DNA of 64,000 bases from JBBDYG01 sp040901765 (GCA_040901765.1 JBBDYG010000015.1:62001-126000); one strand, 5' to 3'. Counted from the first letter of the stretch, positions 36,232 to 45,582 are shown. Notes: a model not told the origin generated them from the sequence alone. Translations and numbers: made by a program.

Positions 36232-37782
36232 TCACTCGTACCGCAACGCTGCAACCGGTTGCAGCCGCGCGGCGCGGCGGGCGGGCAGCACACTGGCCAG
36301 CACCGCGATTAGCATCGCGCCGGCGACGATCCAGGAGATCGTAAAGCGATCGATGATCGTGGGAATCTTGGAGAAATAGTAGATCGACGGGTCGAACACC
36401 GGCTGGCCGGTCGCTTTGCCCAACAGGTCGGCGATTTCGTTGATGTGCTTCACGAACAGCAGGCCCATGACCATGCCGATGCCGGAACCGACGATGCCCA
36501 GGCACAGGCCGTAGCCCAGAAAAATGCCCATCACGCCGCGGCTCGAAGCGCCGAGCGACTTAAGAATGCCGATGTCGCGGGTCTTCTCGACAACGATCAT
36601 GAAGAAGATCGCCAGGATGCCAAAACCCGCGACGGCGATAATCAGAAACAGCAGCACATTAAGCACGGCGGTTTCCATTTGCACCGCGGCCAGCAGCGGG
36701 CCTTGCTTGTCGCGCCAGGTGCTGATGAAGAAGATCTCGGCCGGAAAATTCGCCCGCAGCAGGTCGCGAACGATGTTCGGATCGACGCCATCGTGCAGGC
36801 GAATCTGGATCGAGTTGAAGAGGCGGACGCCGGTGGTCGGGTCGAACATGCTTCGGAGTTTCTGCATCTCGCTCAGCGGCAGGAACACGAAACTGGCGTC
36901 GTATTCATTCATCTTGCTTTCATAAAAATCGACAATCGTCAAATTCGCGTGGCGCGGTTGCGGGGGCCGGCCGGCGGACGGAAACGTCACCTTTACGTCG
37001 TCGCCCGGCAGCGCCAGGAAATGGTCGCTGCCATCGATCGTGCGATACGAACAGATCGCGATGCCGAGAACGCAACCAGGGTGTTGCTGGGTCTCGGGAT
37101 CAAAGGTTGTGCCTTCGGCGATTTGGGATTTGGGATTTGGGATTTGGGATTGGGAATTGGATGGATCGACATCCGCACTTGCTCGCATAAAGGGATTCAC
37201 GGAAGGGTCATGGTCGGGGGGGGCGACGGGGGGCGCCATGTAGCGGGCTTTTTGGCGGCGGTAGGGCCAGCCGGCGAATTCCAGTTGGGGCCGCGGCGTG
37301 GCCTTGGTCCGGTCTTCGGCTTGTGGGTCGAAGGTATCGTAGCCGCCGTTCTTGAGCGTGAAGTCGAGCTGCTTGCGATTGGCCGGGTGTTGCAGGTAAC
37401 GTCCGAAATCGCTCACGCTGGCGTAGGTAGCCTCATCGATGCCGATCAAGTTGACTTGCTTCGTGTGGGTGTCGCCGCGGACGTTGTACTCGAGCAGGCC
37501 CGGAATGTAGGCCGTGGGCGACATGCCGGCGATATATTCTCCGGCAACTTCTCGAATCCGCCGCATGTGCCCGTCGGCATCAGCAACGCCGTTCAGGCTG
37601 CGACTCTCGAACACGACGTCCGACAGAATGCCGTGAATGCGGTCCTGCATCTCATGCGTGAAGCCAGCCATCACGGCATTCACCACAATCATCGTCGCCA
37701 CGCCAAGCATGACGCTCACAATCGAAGCGAGCGCAATCCACCGGGTCCGCAAATAGCGCCAGCAAAGGAGGAGCTTGTACAT
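36232..37782 (-). CDS. LolC/LolE-like ABC transporter permease
   Basis: 516 residues. It is an FtsX/MacB-type permease: one N-terminal helix (WIALASIVSVMLGVATMIVV), a long periplasmic domain, then three helices (LFLIIAVAGFGILAIFFMIV, GVMGIFLGYGLCLGIVGSGI, WIVAGAMLIAVLASVLPARR). The RDIGILKSLGASSRGVMGIF and ARRAARLQPVAALRYE blocks are family hallmarks. It works with the LolD-like ATPase encoded just downstream. The ATG at 37782 gives the standard MYKLLLCWRYLRTR start; a longer frame to 38073 lacks a plausible N-terminus. Residues about 206-221 (SNSQSQIPNPKSQI) are a translated GATTTGG tandem repeat in the periplasmic domain. Confidence 0.85.
   Translation of the reverse strand: MYKLLLCWRYLRTRWIALASIVSVMLGVATMIVVNAVMAGFTHEMQDRIHGILSDVVFESRSLNGVADADGHMRRIREVAGEYIAGMSPTAYIPGLLEYNVRGDTHTKQVNLIGIDEATYASVSDFGRYLQHPANRKQLDFTLKNGGYDTFDPQAEDRTKATPRPQLEFAGWPYRRQKARYMAPPVAPPDHDPSVNPFMRASADVDPSNSQSQIPNPKSQIAEGTTFDPETQQHPGCVLGIAICSYRTIDGSDHFLALPGDDVKVTFPSAGRPPQPRHANLTIVDFYESKMNEYDASFVFLPLSEMQKLRSMFDPTTGVRLFNSIQIRLHDGVDPNIVRDLLRANFPAEIFFISTWRDKQGPLLAAVQMETAVLNVLLFLIIAVAGFGILAIFFMIVVEKTRDIGILKSLGASSRGVMGIFLGYGLCLGIVGSGIGMVMGLLFVKHINEIADLLGKATGQPVFDPSIYYFSKIPTIIDRFTISWIVAGAMLIAVLASVLPARRAARLQPVAALRYE
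37120..37162. repeat. GATTTGG tandem repeat inside the permease gene
   Basis: Four to six units of GATTTGG/GGATTTG (37121-37160). It is in frame and lies in the periplasmic loop of the LolC-like protein. Confidence 0.8.
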
Positions 37783-37912
37783 GAGGGGCGGAAGGGAGGG
37801 AAGCGGGTGGAGAGTGCGCACGCGGGGACGGGGAGCATAGCGACCCGCCCGAAGCAAGGCCAGATGAGATACCCGCTCGATGCTAGCACGCAGCGCAAGC
37901 AAGTGATGCCTT

Positions 37913-39148
37913 TCATTCATCGCAACCGTATCGACGTGTCGTTTTCGCGAAAAACCACCCCGCTTTCTCTTCGACATAAAGGACGGCGGCATCGGCCGGC
38001 AGGTAGGAACAAACCTTTCGCAAAACGGCTTTGAATATTCTCGTTTCTGGATAGGGGTTGGCATTGAACTCATCGAGCGTCCACGCGTTTAGATTGAGCA
38101 CCGCCCGATCGGGCTGCACGCGCACAAATGGCAAAAGTTCACTCGGAAGTTGGCTCACCACCTCCGGGCGCATGTGGATTTCAGCGTAGCTGACGTTTCC
38201 TGTGTAGACATTGAAAGAAAGAGCGGAATCCCAGCGATTCACATTGTTCAAAACGGGCAAGATCCCAATAAACACTACCGCGAGCGCCTGCGGAATATTG
38301 TAAAAACTGGGTGCGCCAAACATCGTCTTGAAGTCGAACGCAGGCGCCTTGTAAAAAAGCACCCAGACTTGCACGGCCGTGGTCAGGCTCCACATCCAGG
38401 AACTGTTGTTCCAGTTCCCTCGGAACGGTCCGATGCAAAAGAAGATGAGTAGATGCATCAACATCGCATCGTACAGCGCGACGTTACGGAATCGATTCGT
38501 CAGCAGTCCGATTCCAATCAGTACTTCGACCACCGCGGCCAGTATTCCAAGGGCCGGCAAGAATGGTAGATTAAAAGGCAGCAGACCGGTGAGCGGCTCC
38601 AGCAGCCAAGGAAACTCCTCGTTGAAGAAATGCGGATTCAACTTTTGCACGCCGCTCCAAAAATAGATCGCGGCAAGAATGAATCGCATTCCAGCCAGAA
38701 CCCGATGTGCATCGCTCGCGCCAGCGCGGCTGCGGTACGTAACCAGAATCAGAAACAGGAAAAAGAATTGATAAAACGATGGCCACTGGCGGCTTTGATC
38801 CTGCAAGAATAGAATCACAAATATCGCAAGGACTAATGCCACCCCGATCCTCGAGCGTGGCTGGATGACCACCGCGAGAAGTAACGCAACGAACAATCCT
38901 AGAGCAAACCAATCGAAGGGATACGGAAAAGCTGGAACGAGATCGAGAAAAGGAACAAACGGATAGAATTGCCGGGAAATCCAGAGTTTCCACGACATGG
39001 CGAGGCAGAGCAAAACGGAAACAGCAAGAAGTCGCGTAAATAGGGCCAGCCGTCGTTCTTCGCTCTCGAAGATCGCGGCAAGCCCTGTCGGCTGCGGTTT
39101 TTCCTGGCGGAGCCGAGGACGACGACTCGTATTCATGCTTCTCTTCAT
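37913..39148 (-). CDS. Polytopic membrane protein (HTTM-like)
   Basis: 411 residues with about eight hydrophobic helices, for example LFTRLLAVSVLLCLAMSWKL, FALGLFVALLLAVVIQPRS and FILAAIYFWSGVQKLN, then a C-terminal soluble part from about residue 300. FWSGVQKLNPHFF and GLLTNRFRNVALYDAMLMHL resemble the HTTM/vitamin-K-dependent-carboxylase-like membrane superfamily and DoxX relatives, so a lipid- or quinone-related role is possible but unproven. Composition is more AT-rich than in the neighbours. A second ATG at 39136 is an alternative start. Confidence 0.6.
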   Translation of the reverse strand: MKRSMNTSRRPRLRQEKPQPTGLAAIFESEERRLALFTRLLAVSVLLCLAMSWKLWISRQFYPFVPFLDLVPAFPYPFDWFALGLFVALLLAVVIQPRSRIGVALVLAIFVILFLQDQSRQWPSFYQFFFLFLILVTYRSRAGASDAHRVLAGMRFILAAIYFWSGVQKLNPHFFNEEFPWLLEPLTGLLPFNLPFLPALGILAAVVEVLIGIGLLTNRFRNVALYDAMLMHLLIFFCIGPFRGNWNNSSWMWSLTTAVQVWVLFYKAPAFDFKTMFGAPSFYNIPQALAVVFIGILPVLNNVNRWDSALSFNVYTGNVSYAEIHMRPEVVSQLPSELLPFVRVQPDRAVLNLNAWTLDEFNANPYPETRIFKAVLRKVCSYLPADAAVLYVEEKAGWFFAKTTRRYGCDE

Positions 39149-39162
39149 CGGAATACGATTGT

Positions 39163-39216
39163 AGCACGACTCTCCGAGTCGTGAATTTTCACGAGTCGGA
39201 GACTCGTGCCACTCTC
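39163..39216. repeat. Palindromic element, family CGAGTC (copy 2)
   Basis: TAGCACGACTCTCCGAGTCG, then TTTTCACGAGTCGGAGACTC and GTGCCACTC. It is nearly identical to the copy at 3929-3980. It lies after lysS and before the membrane-protein gene. Confidence 0.85.
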
Positions 39217-39227
39217 GACTTTGATCC

Positions 39228-40871
39228 TTACCGCTCCGGCCTTAACAGCGGGAACAAGATCACCTCGCGGATTGACTGCGAGTTGGTGAGCAGCATCACG
39301 AGGCGGTCGATGCCGAGGCCCAGGCCGCCGGCGGGGGGCATGCCGTGGCGCAGGGCGCGGATGAAGTCATGATCCATTTTGGCCATCGAGTCTTCGTCGC
39401 TAAGCCCGGCGAGTTGCGTTTGGAAGAGCTGTTCTTGCAGTTCGGGGTCGTTGAGTTCCGTGTAGGCGTTGGCAACTTCCATTCCCTCGACGATAAGCTC
39501 GAACCGTTCCGCGACGGCCGGGTTGTCGCGCTTGCGCTTCGTGAGCGGGCAGATGCTCGCGGAGTAATCCATAACAAAGATCGGCCCAGCTAGGGCGTCT
39601 TCGACCTTGGCCTCGAAGACGTTGCTCTTGATCACGTCCGAATGCCGGCCAGTCGTTGCGATGCCGAGCGTTGCCGCGTACTTGGCGATAGCCGCATGGT
39701 CCTGCGGATTGACGCCCGTGTGCTCAGCGAACAATTCGTCATAGGCTCGTCGTTGGAACGGCGGCGTGAAGTCGATGGTCTTGTCGCCCCACGGGAGAAT
39801 GAAGGGCGAGCCGGTCGCGTGAGCGGCCGGAGGTTTCGCGGCTCCCTCCGCTGGCTTACGCCAACGGCTCGCTTGGATGGCGTTAACGATCACCGCTTCT
39901 GTCAGTTCCATCATCGAGCGATAGTCGCCGTAGGCTTCGTACAACTCGAGCATCGTGAACTCGGGGTTGTGCCGCTGGCTGATGCCTTCGTTGCGATAGA
40001 CGCGGCCCAGTTCAAACACTTTTTCGATGCCCCCTACGAGCAGCCGCTTGAGGTGCAACTCCAGCGCGATGCGAAGATAAAGGTCGATGTCGAGCGCGTT
40101 GTGGTGGGTGTTGAACGGCTTGGCCGCCGCGCCGCCGGCGATGGCGTGGAGCGTGGGGCCTTCCACTTCCACATAGCCGCGCTCGTGGAGCGTGTTGCGG
40201 ATCGAGCGCACGATCTGCGAGCGGCGCAGAAAGGTGTCCATCACCCCGTCGCCGTGGATCAGATCGAGATACCGCATTCGTTGGCGAAGCTCGGGATCGG
40301 TCAGGCCGTGATATTTCTCGGGCGGCGGTTCGAGCGACTTGGTGAGGAAGTGCAGCCGCTGGGCGAAGATCGAAAGCTCGCCGGTCTTGGTGCGTTTGAG
40401 CGTGCCATCGACGCCGATCAAGTCGCCGAGATCGAAGTGTTGCGATAGCTCCCAATCGTCGCCGACTTGGGCCTTGCCGATGAAAAGCTGAAGCTGCCCG
40501 GTCATGTCGCGGATATCAACGAACCGCAGCTTGCCGGCGGTGCGTTGCAAAACGATCCGCCCGGCGGCCCGCACGGTGGGTCCGACCATTTCGCCCGGAC
40601 CTTGCTCGGCCAACCAGGCGCGAAAATCGAAGCCTTCAGGCTGCGCGGCCAGATCGGGCAACGGCACGAGCGTGCCATCTTGCTTGCGGAAAGCGATTTC
40701 CTCGGCCCGATTGCGAATGTCGTCGATAAACTGCCGGTCCTCGAAACGCCCGCCCCACGGATCGATTCCGAGCGCGACAATCGCGCGGAGTTTTTCCTGC
40801 CGGGCGGCGATCGGATCGCCAGCATTGGATTCGTCGGGCTTCATCTTGCGGGAACCAGCAGGAGTGACCAT
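39228..40871 (-). CDS. lysS: Lysyl-tRNA synthetase, class II
   Basis: 547 residues from the ATG at 40871 (538 if the ATG at 40844 is used). It charges tRNA-Lys. An N-terminal OB fold (GQLQLFIGKAQVG, then LGDLIGVDGTLKRTKTGELS) is followed by the class II core with motif 2 in FELGRVYRNEGISQRHNPEF and motif 3 in GLGLGIDRLVMLLTNSQSIR. Ending FPLLRPE is standard. About 25 residues at roughly 334-358 (SRWRKPAEGAAKPPAAHATG and on) interrupt the strand before IDFTPPF and correspond to an AGCCGTTGGCGTAAGCCAGC repeat-like DNA segment. The start is uncertain because neither ATG has a strong ribosome-binding site. Confidence 0.95.
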   Translation of the reverse strand: MVTPAGSRKMKPDESNAGDPIAARQEKLRAIVALGIDPWGGRFEDRQFIDDIRNRAEEIAFRKQDGTLVPLPDLAAQPEGFDFRAWLAEQGPGEMVGPTVRAAGRIVLQRTAGKLRFVDIRDMTGQLQLFIGKAQVGDDWELSQHFDLGDLIGVDGTLKRTKTGELSIFAQRLHFLTKSLEPPPEKYHGLTDPELRQRMRYLDLIHGDGVMDTFLRRSQIVRSIRNTLHERGYVEVEGPTLHAIAGGAAAKPFNTHHNALDIDLYLRIALELHLKRLLVGGIEKVFELGRVYRNEGISQRHNPEFTMLELYEAYGDYRSMMELTEAVIVNAIQASRWRKPAEGAAKPPAAHATGSPFILPWGDKTIDFTPPFQRRAYDELFAEHTGVNPQDHAAIAKYAATLGIATTGRHSDVIKSNVFEAKVEDALAGPIFVMDYSASICPLTKRKRDNPAVAERFELIVEGMEVANAYTELNDPELQEQLFQTQLAGLSDEDSMAKMDHDFIRALRHGMPPAGGLGLGIDRLVMLLTNSQSIREVILFPLLRPER

Positions 40872-40970
40872 GCGCCTTATTAAGCCGCAGCATTTTAGTG
40901 GCCGATAGCACCCCGTGACAGGGAGCGGCCAGGGCGCAGCGAGAATTTGGCGAAGCTGCGGGCATCGCAA

Positions 40971-40999
40971 TTGACCGGCTCAAAAGGGTCGCCTAGGAT
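40971..40999 (+). promoter_or_regulatory. Candidate sigma-70 promoter
   Basis: TTGACC (40971-40976), 17 bases, TAGGAT (40994-40999), 61 bases before the gene at 41060. Confidence 0.4.
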
Positions 41000-41059
41000 T
41001 CTGCAACTTGTTAATCTGCATCTAGACGCCCCTGACCCAACTTTAGTGAAAGCATCCGC

Positions 41060-41773
41060 ATGAAGCGATTGTTAATCGTGGGATTGGTGGCCGCCGGTGC
41101 GATGCTATTGGGCGTGCTCGGCGCGGCTCTGTATTTTCACGCGGCGCTAGCGCGGGCGGTGCCGTTCTATTCGGAAGCGCTGGCGAGCGACCCGGCCGAA
41201 ATGGAGCAGGCGAGCCGCGACCTGGAGAGCCGCTTGGCGGCGGTTTATAGCGAGGCCCAAAAGGCGGGACGCTGGCACGCCACATTCACCGCGGCGCAGA
41301 TCAATAGTTGGCTCGCGATCGAGTTACCAAAGAGTTTTCCCGAATTGCTCTCCCAAGACTTTCGCGATCCGCGGGTGGCCGTGACCGACCAGGGCGTGTC
41401 GCTCGGGTTTCAAACCAAAGTGGCAGGGATCGAGACGGTTATCGCCGTGGAAACCGATGTGTTCGTTGACGAGCGCGGCTTGCTCGCAATTCAATTGCGC
41501 AGCGTCCAGGCCGGTTCCTTGCCGCTACCCACGAAAGACATCGTCGATCGCACGCAACTCGCCCTCAAGCAATCGCATCTGCCTTGCCATTGGTCGCAGT
41601 CCGTTGGCGACCCCGTGTTGCTCGTGAACGTGAGCGAACTGGTCTCGGGCGAACACCAGCAGCGCGAACTCGAAACGGTAGAACTGCACAACGGCGAAAT
41701 CTACCTCGCGGGTTACACCACCGCGCCGACGAAGCGGCTGGCGAAGCACGAAGTGCAGCGCACGGCGTGGTAG
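41060..41773 (+). CDS. Membrane-anchored extracytoplasmic protein, unknown
   Basis: 237 residues, unrecognised. A signal-anchor MKRLLIVGLVAAGAMLLGVL (residues 1-26) is followed by a helical stretch with an AEMEQASRDLESRLAAVY coiled-coil-like segment and a C-terminal domain of alternating strands (VAVTDQGVSLGFQTKVAGIE, LLAIQLRSVQAGSLPLP). This resembles the general architecture of periplasmic lipid-binding-like domains, but no motif supports a function. It is downstream of its own candidate promoter and divergent from lysS. Confidence 0.6.
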   Translation: MKRLLIVGLVAAGAMLLGVLGAALYFHAALARAVPFYSEALASDPAEMEQASRDLESRLAAVYSEAQKAGRWHATFTAAQINSWLAIELPKSFPELLSQDFRDPRVAVTDQGVSLGFQTKVAGIETVIAVETDVFVDERGLLAIQLRSVQAGSLPLPTKDIVDRTQLALKQSHLPCHWSQSVGDPVLLVNVSELVSGEHQQRELETVELHNGEIYLAGYTTAPTKRLAKHEVQRTAW

Positions 41774-41826
41774 ATTCGGACAGAAGAATCCGTTGAACAG
41801 AAGTTCGCAAAGGACGCAAAGAAATA

Positions 41827-41856
41827 CAATTGAAAAGATTTCTCTCTTTTCAATTC
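41827..41856 (+). terminator. Perfect 10-base hairpin downstream of the 41060 gene
   Basis: ATTGAAAAGA, a six-base loop, TCTTTTCAAT. It may be a terminator although no clear U-tract follows. The remainder of 41774-42042 shows no gene. Confidence 0.4.
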
Positions 41857-42042
41857 GGTGAGTTCAAACTTCAAATGCAACAAGCCAAACGCCCTGGATT
41901 TGAAGGGGTTTTCGACGTTTGTTCACGATTCCCCGAAAATTCTAGAGCCGAACTGCTAGCAGCTTCGAAAATCAGCCCGCGACTCAGCCTCAAAGTTGTC
42001 GCATTTGAAGTTTGACATCACCATTCTCTGCATAGCAAATCC

Positions 42043-42190
42043 GTCGATACTTGGTTTTTGAGAAAGAAATTTGAACAGGAGGAAACAGAGGCAACAGAGA
42101 AAAATAGGGCTGTGTTGTTCTTTCTCCGTTTTCTCCGTTTCCTCCTGTCAAATCCTTTGGTTGCTGCCTTACGGCTGCGCTGTGTCCTTT
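42043..42190. repeat. AACAGGAGGAAACAGAG hairpin element (copy 3)
   Basis: GCAAATCCGTCGATACTTGG, then GAACAGGAGGAAACAGAGGC, answered by TCTCCGTTTCCTCCTGTCAA, then TTTGGTTGCTGCCTTACGGC. Its right end overlaps and encodes the last few residues of the next (minus-strand) gene. Confidence 0.8.
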
Positions 42191-42624
42191 GCGACCTTCT
42201 GTTCATATCTTTCTCGTTCAATTCTTAGTCTCCATTCGTCGATCGATTCGTTTCGGCGAGTGAGAATGACAAGACCGTGTAAGTCTCCGTCGAGTGTCAC
42301 CTCCAGCAGATCCGCGTTGTTGGTAATGATGGAGTACCCCGCTTGTGTCACGCGATTCACGCTGCCACGGTCGCCGCTTACGAGGCCCTCATACTCGAGA
42401 TACGCAAGGCGATGATCGGCCAGCCGCCGCGCGGGAACCTCGTCGCTTGCATCCTCGTGCGGGAGGTTGAGTTCAACCAACCACAGCTTCGGCAATTGCT
42501 CCAGCGCCCACGTCCAGAGCACGCCTTCGTGTTCGAGCATGAAGTCCCAATGCGACGCGCGGCCCGATTGGGGCGGCAATTCGTGGCGTAATAGAACGTA
42601 TCGTGGCATCGGAAACGCCGGCAT
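42169..42624 (-). CDS. LigD 3'-phosphoesterase-like domain protein
   Basis: 151 residues; it resembles the N-terminal phosphoesterase domain of LigD (DNA ligase D), which trims 3' ends in bacterial end joining. Family features are YVLLRHELP, SHWDFMLEHEGVLWTWALE and LVSGDRGSV, with the WDFMLE block typical of the fold; here it is a free-standing protein. It could therefore be a single-domain repair enzyme or a diverged relative with another substrate. The ATG at 42624 has AGGG ten bases before it; an ATG at 42609 is equally plausible. The C-terminal EQKVAKDTAQP is translated from the adjacent hairpin element. Confidence 0.75.
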   Translation of the reverse strand: MPAFPMPRYVLLRHELPPQSGRASHWDFMLEHEGVLWTWALEQLPKLWLVELNLPHEDASDEVPARRLADHRLAYLEYEGLVSGDRGSVNRVTQAGYSIITNNADLLEVTLDGDLHGLVILTRRNESIDEWRLRIERERYEQKVAKDTAQP

Positions 42625-42709
42625 TGCTTATTGACCCTAAGTTAATTAAACGAACATGGAACGCTTCGCTGTTAGTTTGCAGCTTGATGATTTTGCATCG
42701 TGCCGTATT

Positions 42710-42838
42710 TCATCCCAGCGAGGCTGTGATTTTTTGAAAACCCCTACCACTTATTGCGACTGCTGTCCTCCGCTAGCTTCAACCGGTGGTAGAAAACTGG
42801 TTTTGATTCGTAAAAAAATCACAGCCTCAGCGGGATGA
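42710..42838. mobile_element. MITE-like element with 25-base terminal inverted repeats
   Basis: The left end TCATCCCAGCGAGGCTGTGA-TTTTTT and the right end AAAAAAATCACAGCCTCAGC-GGGATGA are inverted copies with about three differences. Inside there is a second stem (CTACCAC / GGTGGTAG). No coding capacity, no clear target duplication. Confidence 0.6.
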
Positions 42839-43035
42839 CAGCCATTAGCCGGTGGTCGCGAAGCGCACCACCGGAAAGCGAATCGAACTCCCGCATTATC
42901 CCGAAAGGGATCGCAGCAAATTGGGGCGCAATGATTGCTGGCACCCCAGCCGGGGTGCTAACATCGTATACGCCTATTTCCGGTGGTGGCGCTAGCGCTT
43001 ACCACCGGCTAATTGCTGCCAAGCCTCCGGCTTGA
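42835..43035. repeat. GCCATTAGCCGGTGGTCGCG element (copy 2)
   Basis: The module order matches 29160-29346: ACAGCCATTAGCCGGTGGTC; TCCCGAAAGGGATCGCAGCA; GGCACCCCAGCCGGGGTGCT; GGTGGTGGCGCTAGCGCTTA with CACCGGCTAATTGCTG; AAGCCTCCGGCTTG. The following 43036-43191 shows nothing. Confidence 0.85.
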
Positions 43036-43191
43036 GATGCTGCTTCGTGGAGCGTTGAACTCGCACCCACCCTCCGAATTCGATCTAGGTTCTGAATATC
43101 ATAGCCGCGAGGCGTAGTCCTCGGATCGGAGCGCGCACGCGGCAAACAGCCAGTTTTCCCGCCCCGCAGGCCGCATGTGCAGCCAGCCTCT

Positions 43192-45582
43192 CTAGCGGTC
43201 AATTATCGTAATTTCGCGCTGCTTGGATATCGGCTCCGTTACACTTTGCGACTGAACCTGGGCCGTCACAACCGCCACGCCGGCGCGGGCTGGAGTCAGG
43301 GGGATCATGTACCGCTGCTGTTCGTTGGCGCGAAGTTCAGCGATCGGGGTGAATTGCAGTTCCAACCCGTCTGGGCGGTTCACCACTTGGAAGTTGCCGC
43401 GCGGCTGGATGGCGGTCGTGTCGACGGTGAAGTTGGTCGGGACAAAAACGCGGACGGCAACTTGCCGCTCCGGTGAAACGCCGGTGTTGTCGACGATCAC
43501 GAACAATTGCGCAGGAAAACCGACTTTCGCGCTATTGGCGTTTTCGAGAAGCGTGAGCCGCAAATTGGCAGGCCCCGCCGTCGCACCGCCCGGCCCAGGA
43601 GGGCCAAGTGGCGGCCGCACTTCGATGCAGTGTTCGGCACTGTAGCGGACATCATCCCCGGTCACGTTAATCTGGGCGCAAGCTCGCGTGCTCGGGGCGG
43701 TGCATTTGCACCGAATCTGAAAGTTCCGCTTCGCACTTGGCGCCAACTCAGGTATTAGCACGCGCATCGTGTCATCCGGCTGTCGTGTCAGATCGCGGTC
43801 CGCATCGCTCCATTGCAGGAACTCTCCGTCCTTTGAAATATCGACAACCAGATTCGTGGCCGGCACCGTGCCGGTGTTTTCAACCACGGTATTGAAATCC
43901 GTAAAATCGTTCACGGTCTTAATCCGTTCGCCGGTTATCTCAACGCGCAGCGTCGGCCGCTCGGCGGCGGGCGCCGCGGCGACAACGTTCACGCACCCGC
44001 GATCGACGGCATCGGTCGCTCCTTCGGCGGAGACGGTGACGCGTTGGCACTGCTCTCCGGGTTTGGTAATCGTGAAGCTTAACGGCACGGAGTCGGACTC
44101 ACCGGCGGCCAGCTCGCCCATCCCTTTGTATTCGACTCGATTTTCACCGGCTTTGGCCTGCAGATGCGAAAGCCCCGGATCGAAGTCGGAGGCCACGACG
44201 ATATTCCGCGCCGGAGCGGTGCCGGTATTGCGAACCTTGACTAAGAACCGCACGTTGTCGTTAACCTTCAGTGGATCGGGCGTCTCACGAGTGACCGTGA
44301 CCTCAAGTTGCGGCCGGCCCGTTGGAGTTGCGCCCAAGGGGGGGGCGGTAGGTTCGAGTTGCGGCGGCACAAACGGCAGCGGCTGCGGTGGCTGGCTCGC
44401 GGGAGGTGGAACCTGGCCGGCGGGAAGTTGCGGAATCGGAGATGCCCCACCACCCGCCCAGGTGAGCGTCGTTGACCCGCTCCCGAGCGTGACGCGCGGA
44501 CCGGCCGCTGCGCCGGGCTGTTCGGGACGGATAATTTGAATGTTGACGGTCGTTGAGCCGGGCGCGGAATCGGTGGGAGTAATCTCGACCCGCGCGCGGC
44601 CTTGGCTATCGGTTGGCATCTCGCTGGCTTGACCGGCATCGTAGCCGAGGCTCGCCCGGCCACCGACCACTTCGTAACGCACGATATAGCCCCCGACCGG
44701 TGCCCCGTCGCTTTGCCGCGTTACGGTTGTCGTGAGGACGTGCGGCTGGCCGCCGGGAAGCGTGACCGACGGCGGGAATTGCCACTGGGCATCGACCCAA
44801 ATGATGGTGGCCCGCGCAGTGCGGCCAGGCCAATTGCCGACCGCCGGTGAATAGGCGGTGACATAGCTCGTGCCTTCGGTCGCAGACGAGATGCTCACCC
44901 ATGCTTCGCCCGGCCGGATTTGCAGGTCGTCGGCCGGGTCGGCTGTGCCGCGGTCGAGGCAGATGTGGTAGGGAATCGTCGCGCCGATCGCATACCAGTT
45001 GTCGACCTTCCGCGGCGTGTTCTGCGGGCAGCGGAACATGTCGAGGTGCCCGCGCTCGCCAATGGTCACGATTTGGCCCGGGCCAGCACGGTCGATCATC
45101 CATTCGACTCGCTGGTTCACGATGTAGTAGCCCGATGAAGAGCAGACGCCAGCCCGCAAGATGACTTCACTGCCGACCGGTGCGAGCACGCGATTGGGGT
45201 TGAGCGTAAGCGTGTCCTGCGGTCCCGGCGCCGAGGCAGCAACCGTGGTGCCCATGACGTTGGGGGGCGATAGGGGCGTCGTCGTGGCACCCGGCACCGC
45301 AGCCACGGCGGGAAAGGCGGCGGGCGGCGGGGCGAAGGTTCCGGGGTTCGCCATATCGGAATAGACGGGCGGCGCGACGACATTTCCCGCACTCGCCAGC
45401 GGGAGGGCGGGCCCCGGCGCGAACGGGTTCGCCACGGCCGGCTGCTGCCCCGGCCAGACGAAGAAGCTCTCCCCGGACGGATCGATCCGGGGGAGCCGAT
45501 CGGCCGCACACCCGCCGACCAGCGGTAGCGCGAAAAGCGCCACGCCAAATGCCAGCCAAAGTGGGGTACTGCGTGCGTGCAT
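43192..45582 (-). CDS. Large lipoprotein with CARDB/DUF11-type Ig-like repeats
   Basis: 796 residues. Lipoprotein signal MHARSTPLWLAFGVALFALP followed by the lipobox LVGGC, so it is anchored at a membrane with the body in the periplasm or outside. A Pro/Ala-rich stretch (about residues 45-100) precedes a beta domain with AYSPAVGNWPGRTARATIIW. Then come several Ig-like modules of the conserved-repeat type, each with the VxNTGTAPARNIVV / NTGTVPATNLVVD pattern (about residues 420-790). Such modules are common in large planctomycete surface proteins. The ATG at 45582 is required for the lipobox; longer frames run into repeat DNA. Confidence 0.8.
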   Translation of the reverse strand: MHARSTPLWLAFGVALFALPLVGGCAADRLPRIDPSGESFFVWPGQQPAVANPFAPGPALPLASAGNVVAPPVYSDMANPGTFAPPPAAFPAVAAVPGATTTPLSPPNVMGTTVAASAPGPQDTLTLNPNRVLAPVGSEVILRAGVCSSSGYYIVNQRVEWMIDRAGPGQIVTIGERGHLDMFRCPQNTPRKVDNWYAIGATIPYHICLDRGTADPADDLQIRPGEAWVSISSATEGTSYVTAYSPAVGNWPGRTARATIIWVDAQWQFPPSVTLPGGQPHVLTTTVTRQSDGAPVGGYIVRYEVVGGRASLGYDAGQASEMPTDSQGRARVEITPTDSAPGSTTVNIQIIRPEQPGAAAGPRVTLGSGSTTLTWAGGGASPIPQLPAGQVPPPASQPPQPLPFVPPQLEPTAPPLGATPTGRPQLEVTVTRETPDPLKVNDNVRFLVKVRNTGTAPARNIVVASDFDPGLSHLQAKAGENRVEYKGMGELAAGESDSVPLSFTITKPGEQCQRVTVSAEGATDAVDRGCVNVVAAAPAAERPTLRVEITGERIKTVNDFTDFNTVVENTGTVPATNLVVDISKDGEFLQWSDADRDLTRQPDDTMRVLIPELAPSAKRNFQIRCKCTAPSTRACAQINVTGDDVRYSAEHCIEVRPPLGPPGPGGATAGPANLRLTLLENANSAKVGFPAQLFVIVDNTGVSPERQVAVRVFVPTNFTVDTTAIQPRGNFQVVNRPDGLELQFTPIAELRANEQQRYMIPLTPARAGVAVVTAQVQSQSVTEPISKQREITIIDR

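Noticed and set aside
36445..38034. Long plus-strand open frame (529 codons)
   Set aside because: Antisense of the permease gene, rich in His/Arg as expected of a GC-rich shadow frame.
41830..42015. 61-codon open frame after the 41060 gene
   Set aside because: Starts inside a hairpin, no ribosome-binding site, composition unlike neighbouring genes, no family resemblance.
42656..42838. 60-codon open frame in the MITE region
   Set aside because: It is encoded by the inverted-repeat element itself and lacks a ribosome-binding site.
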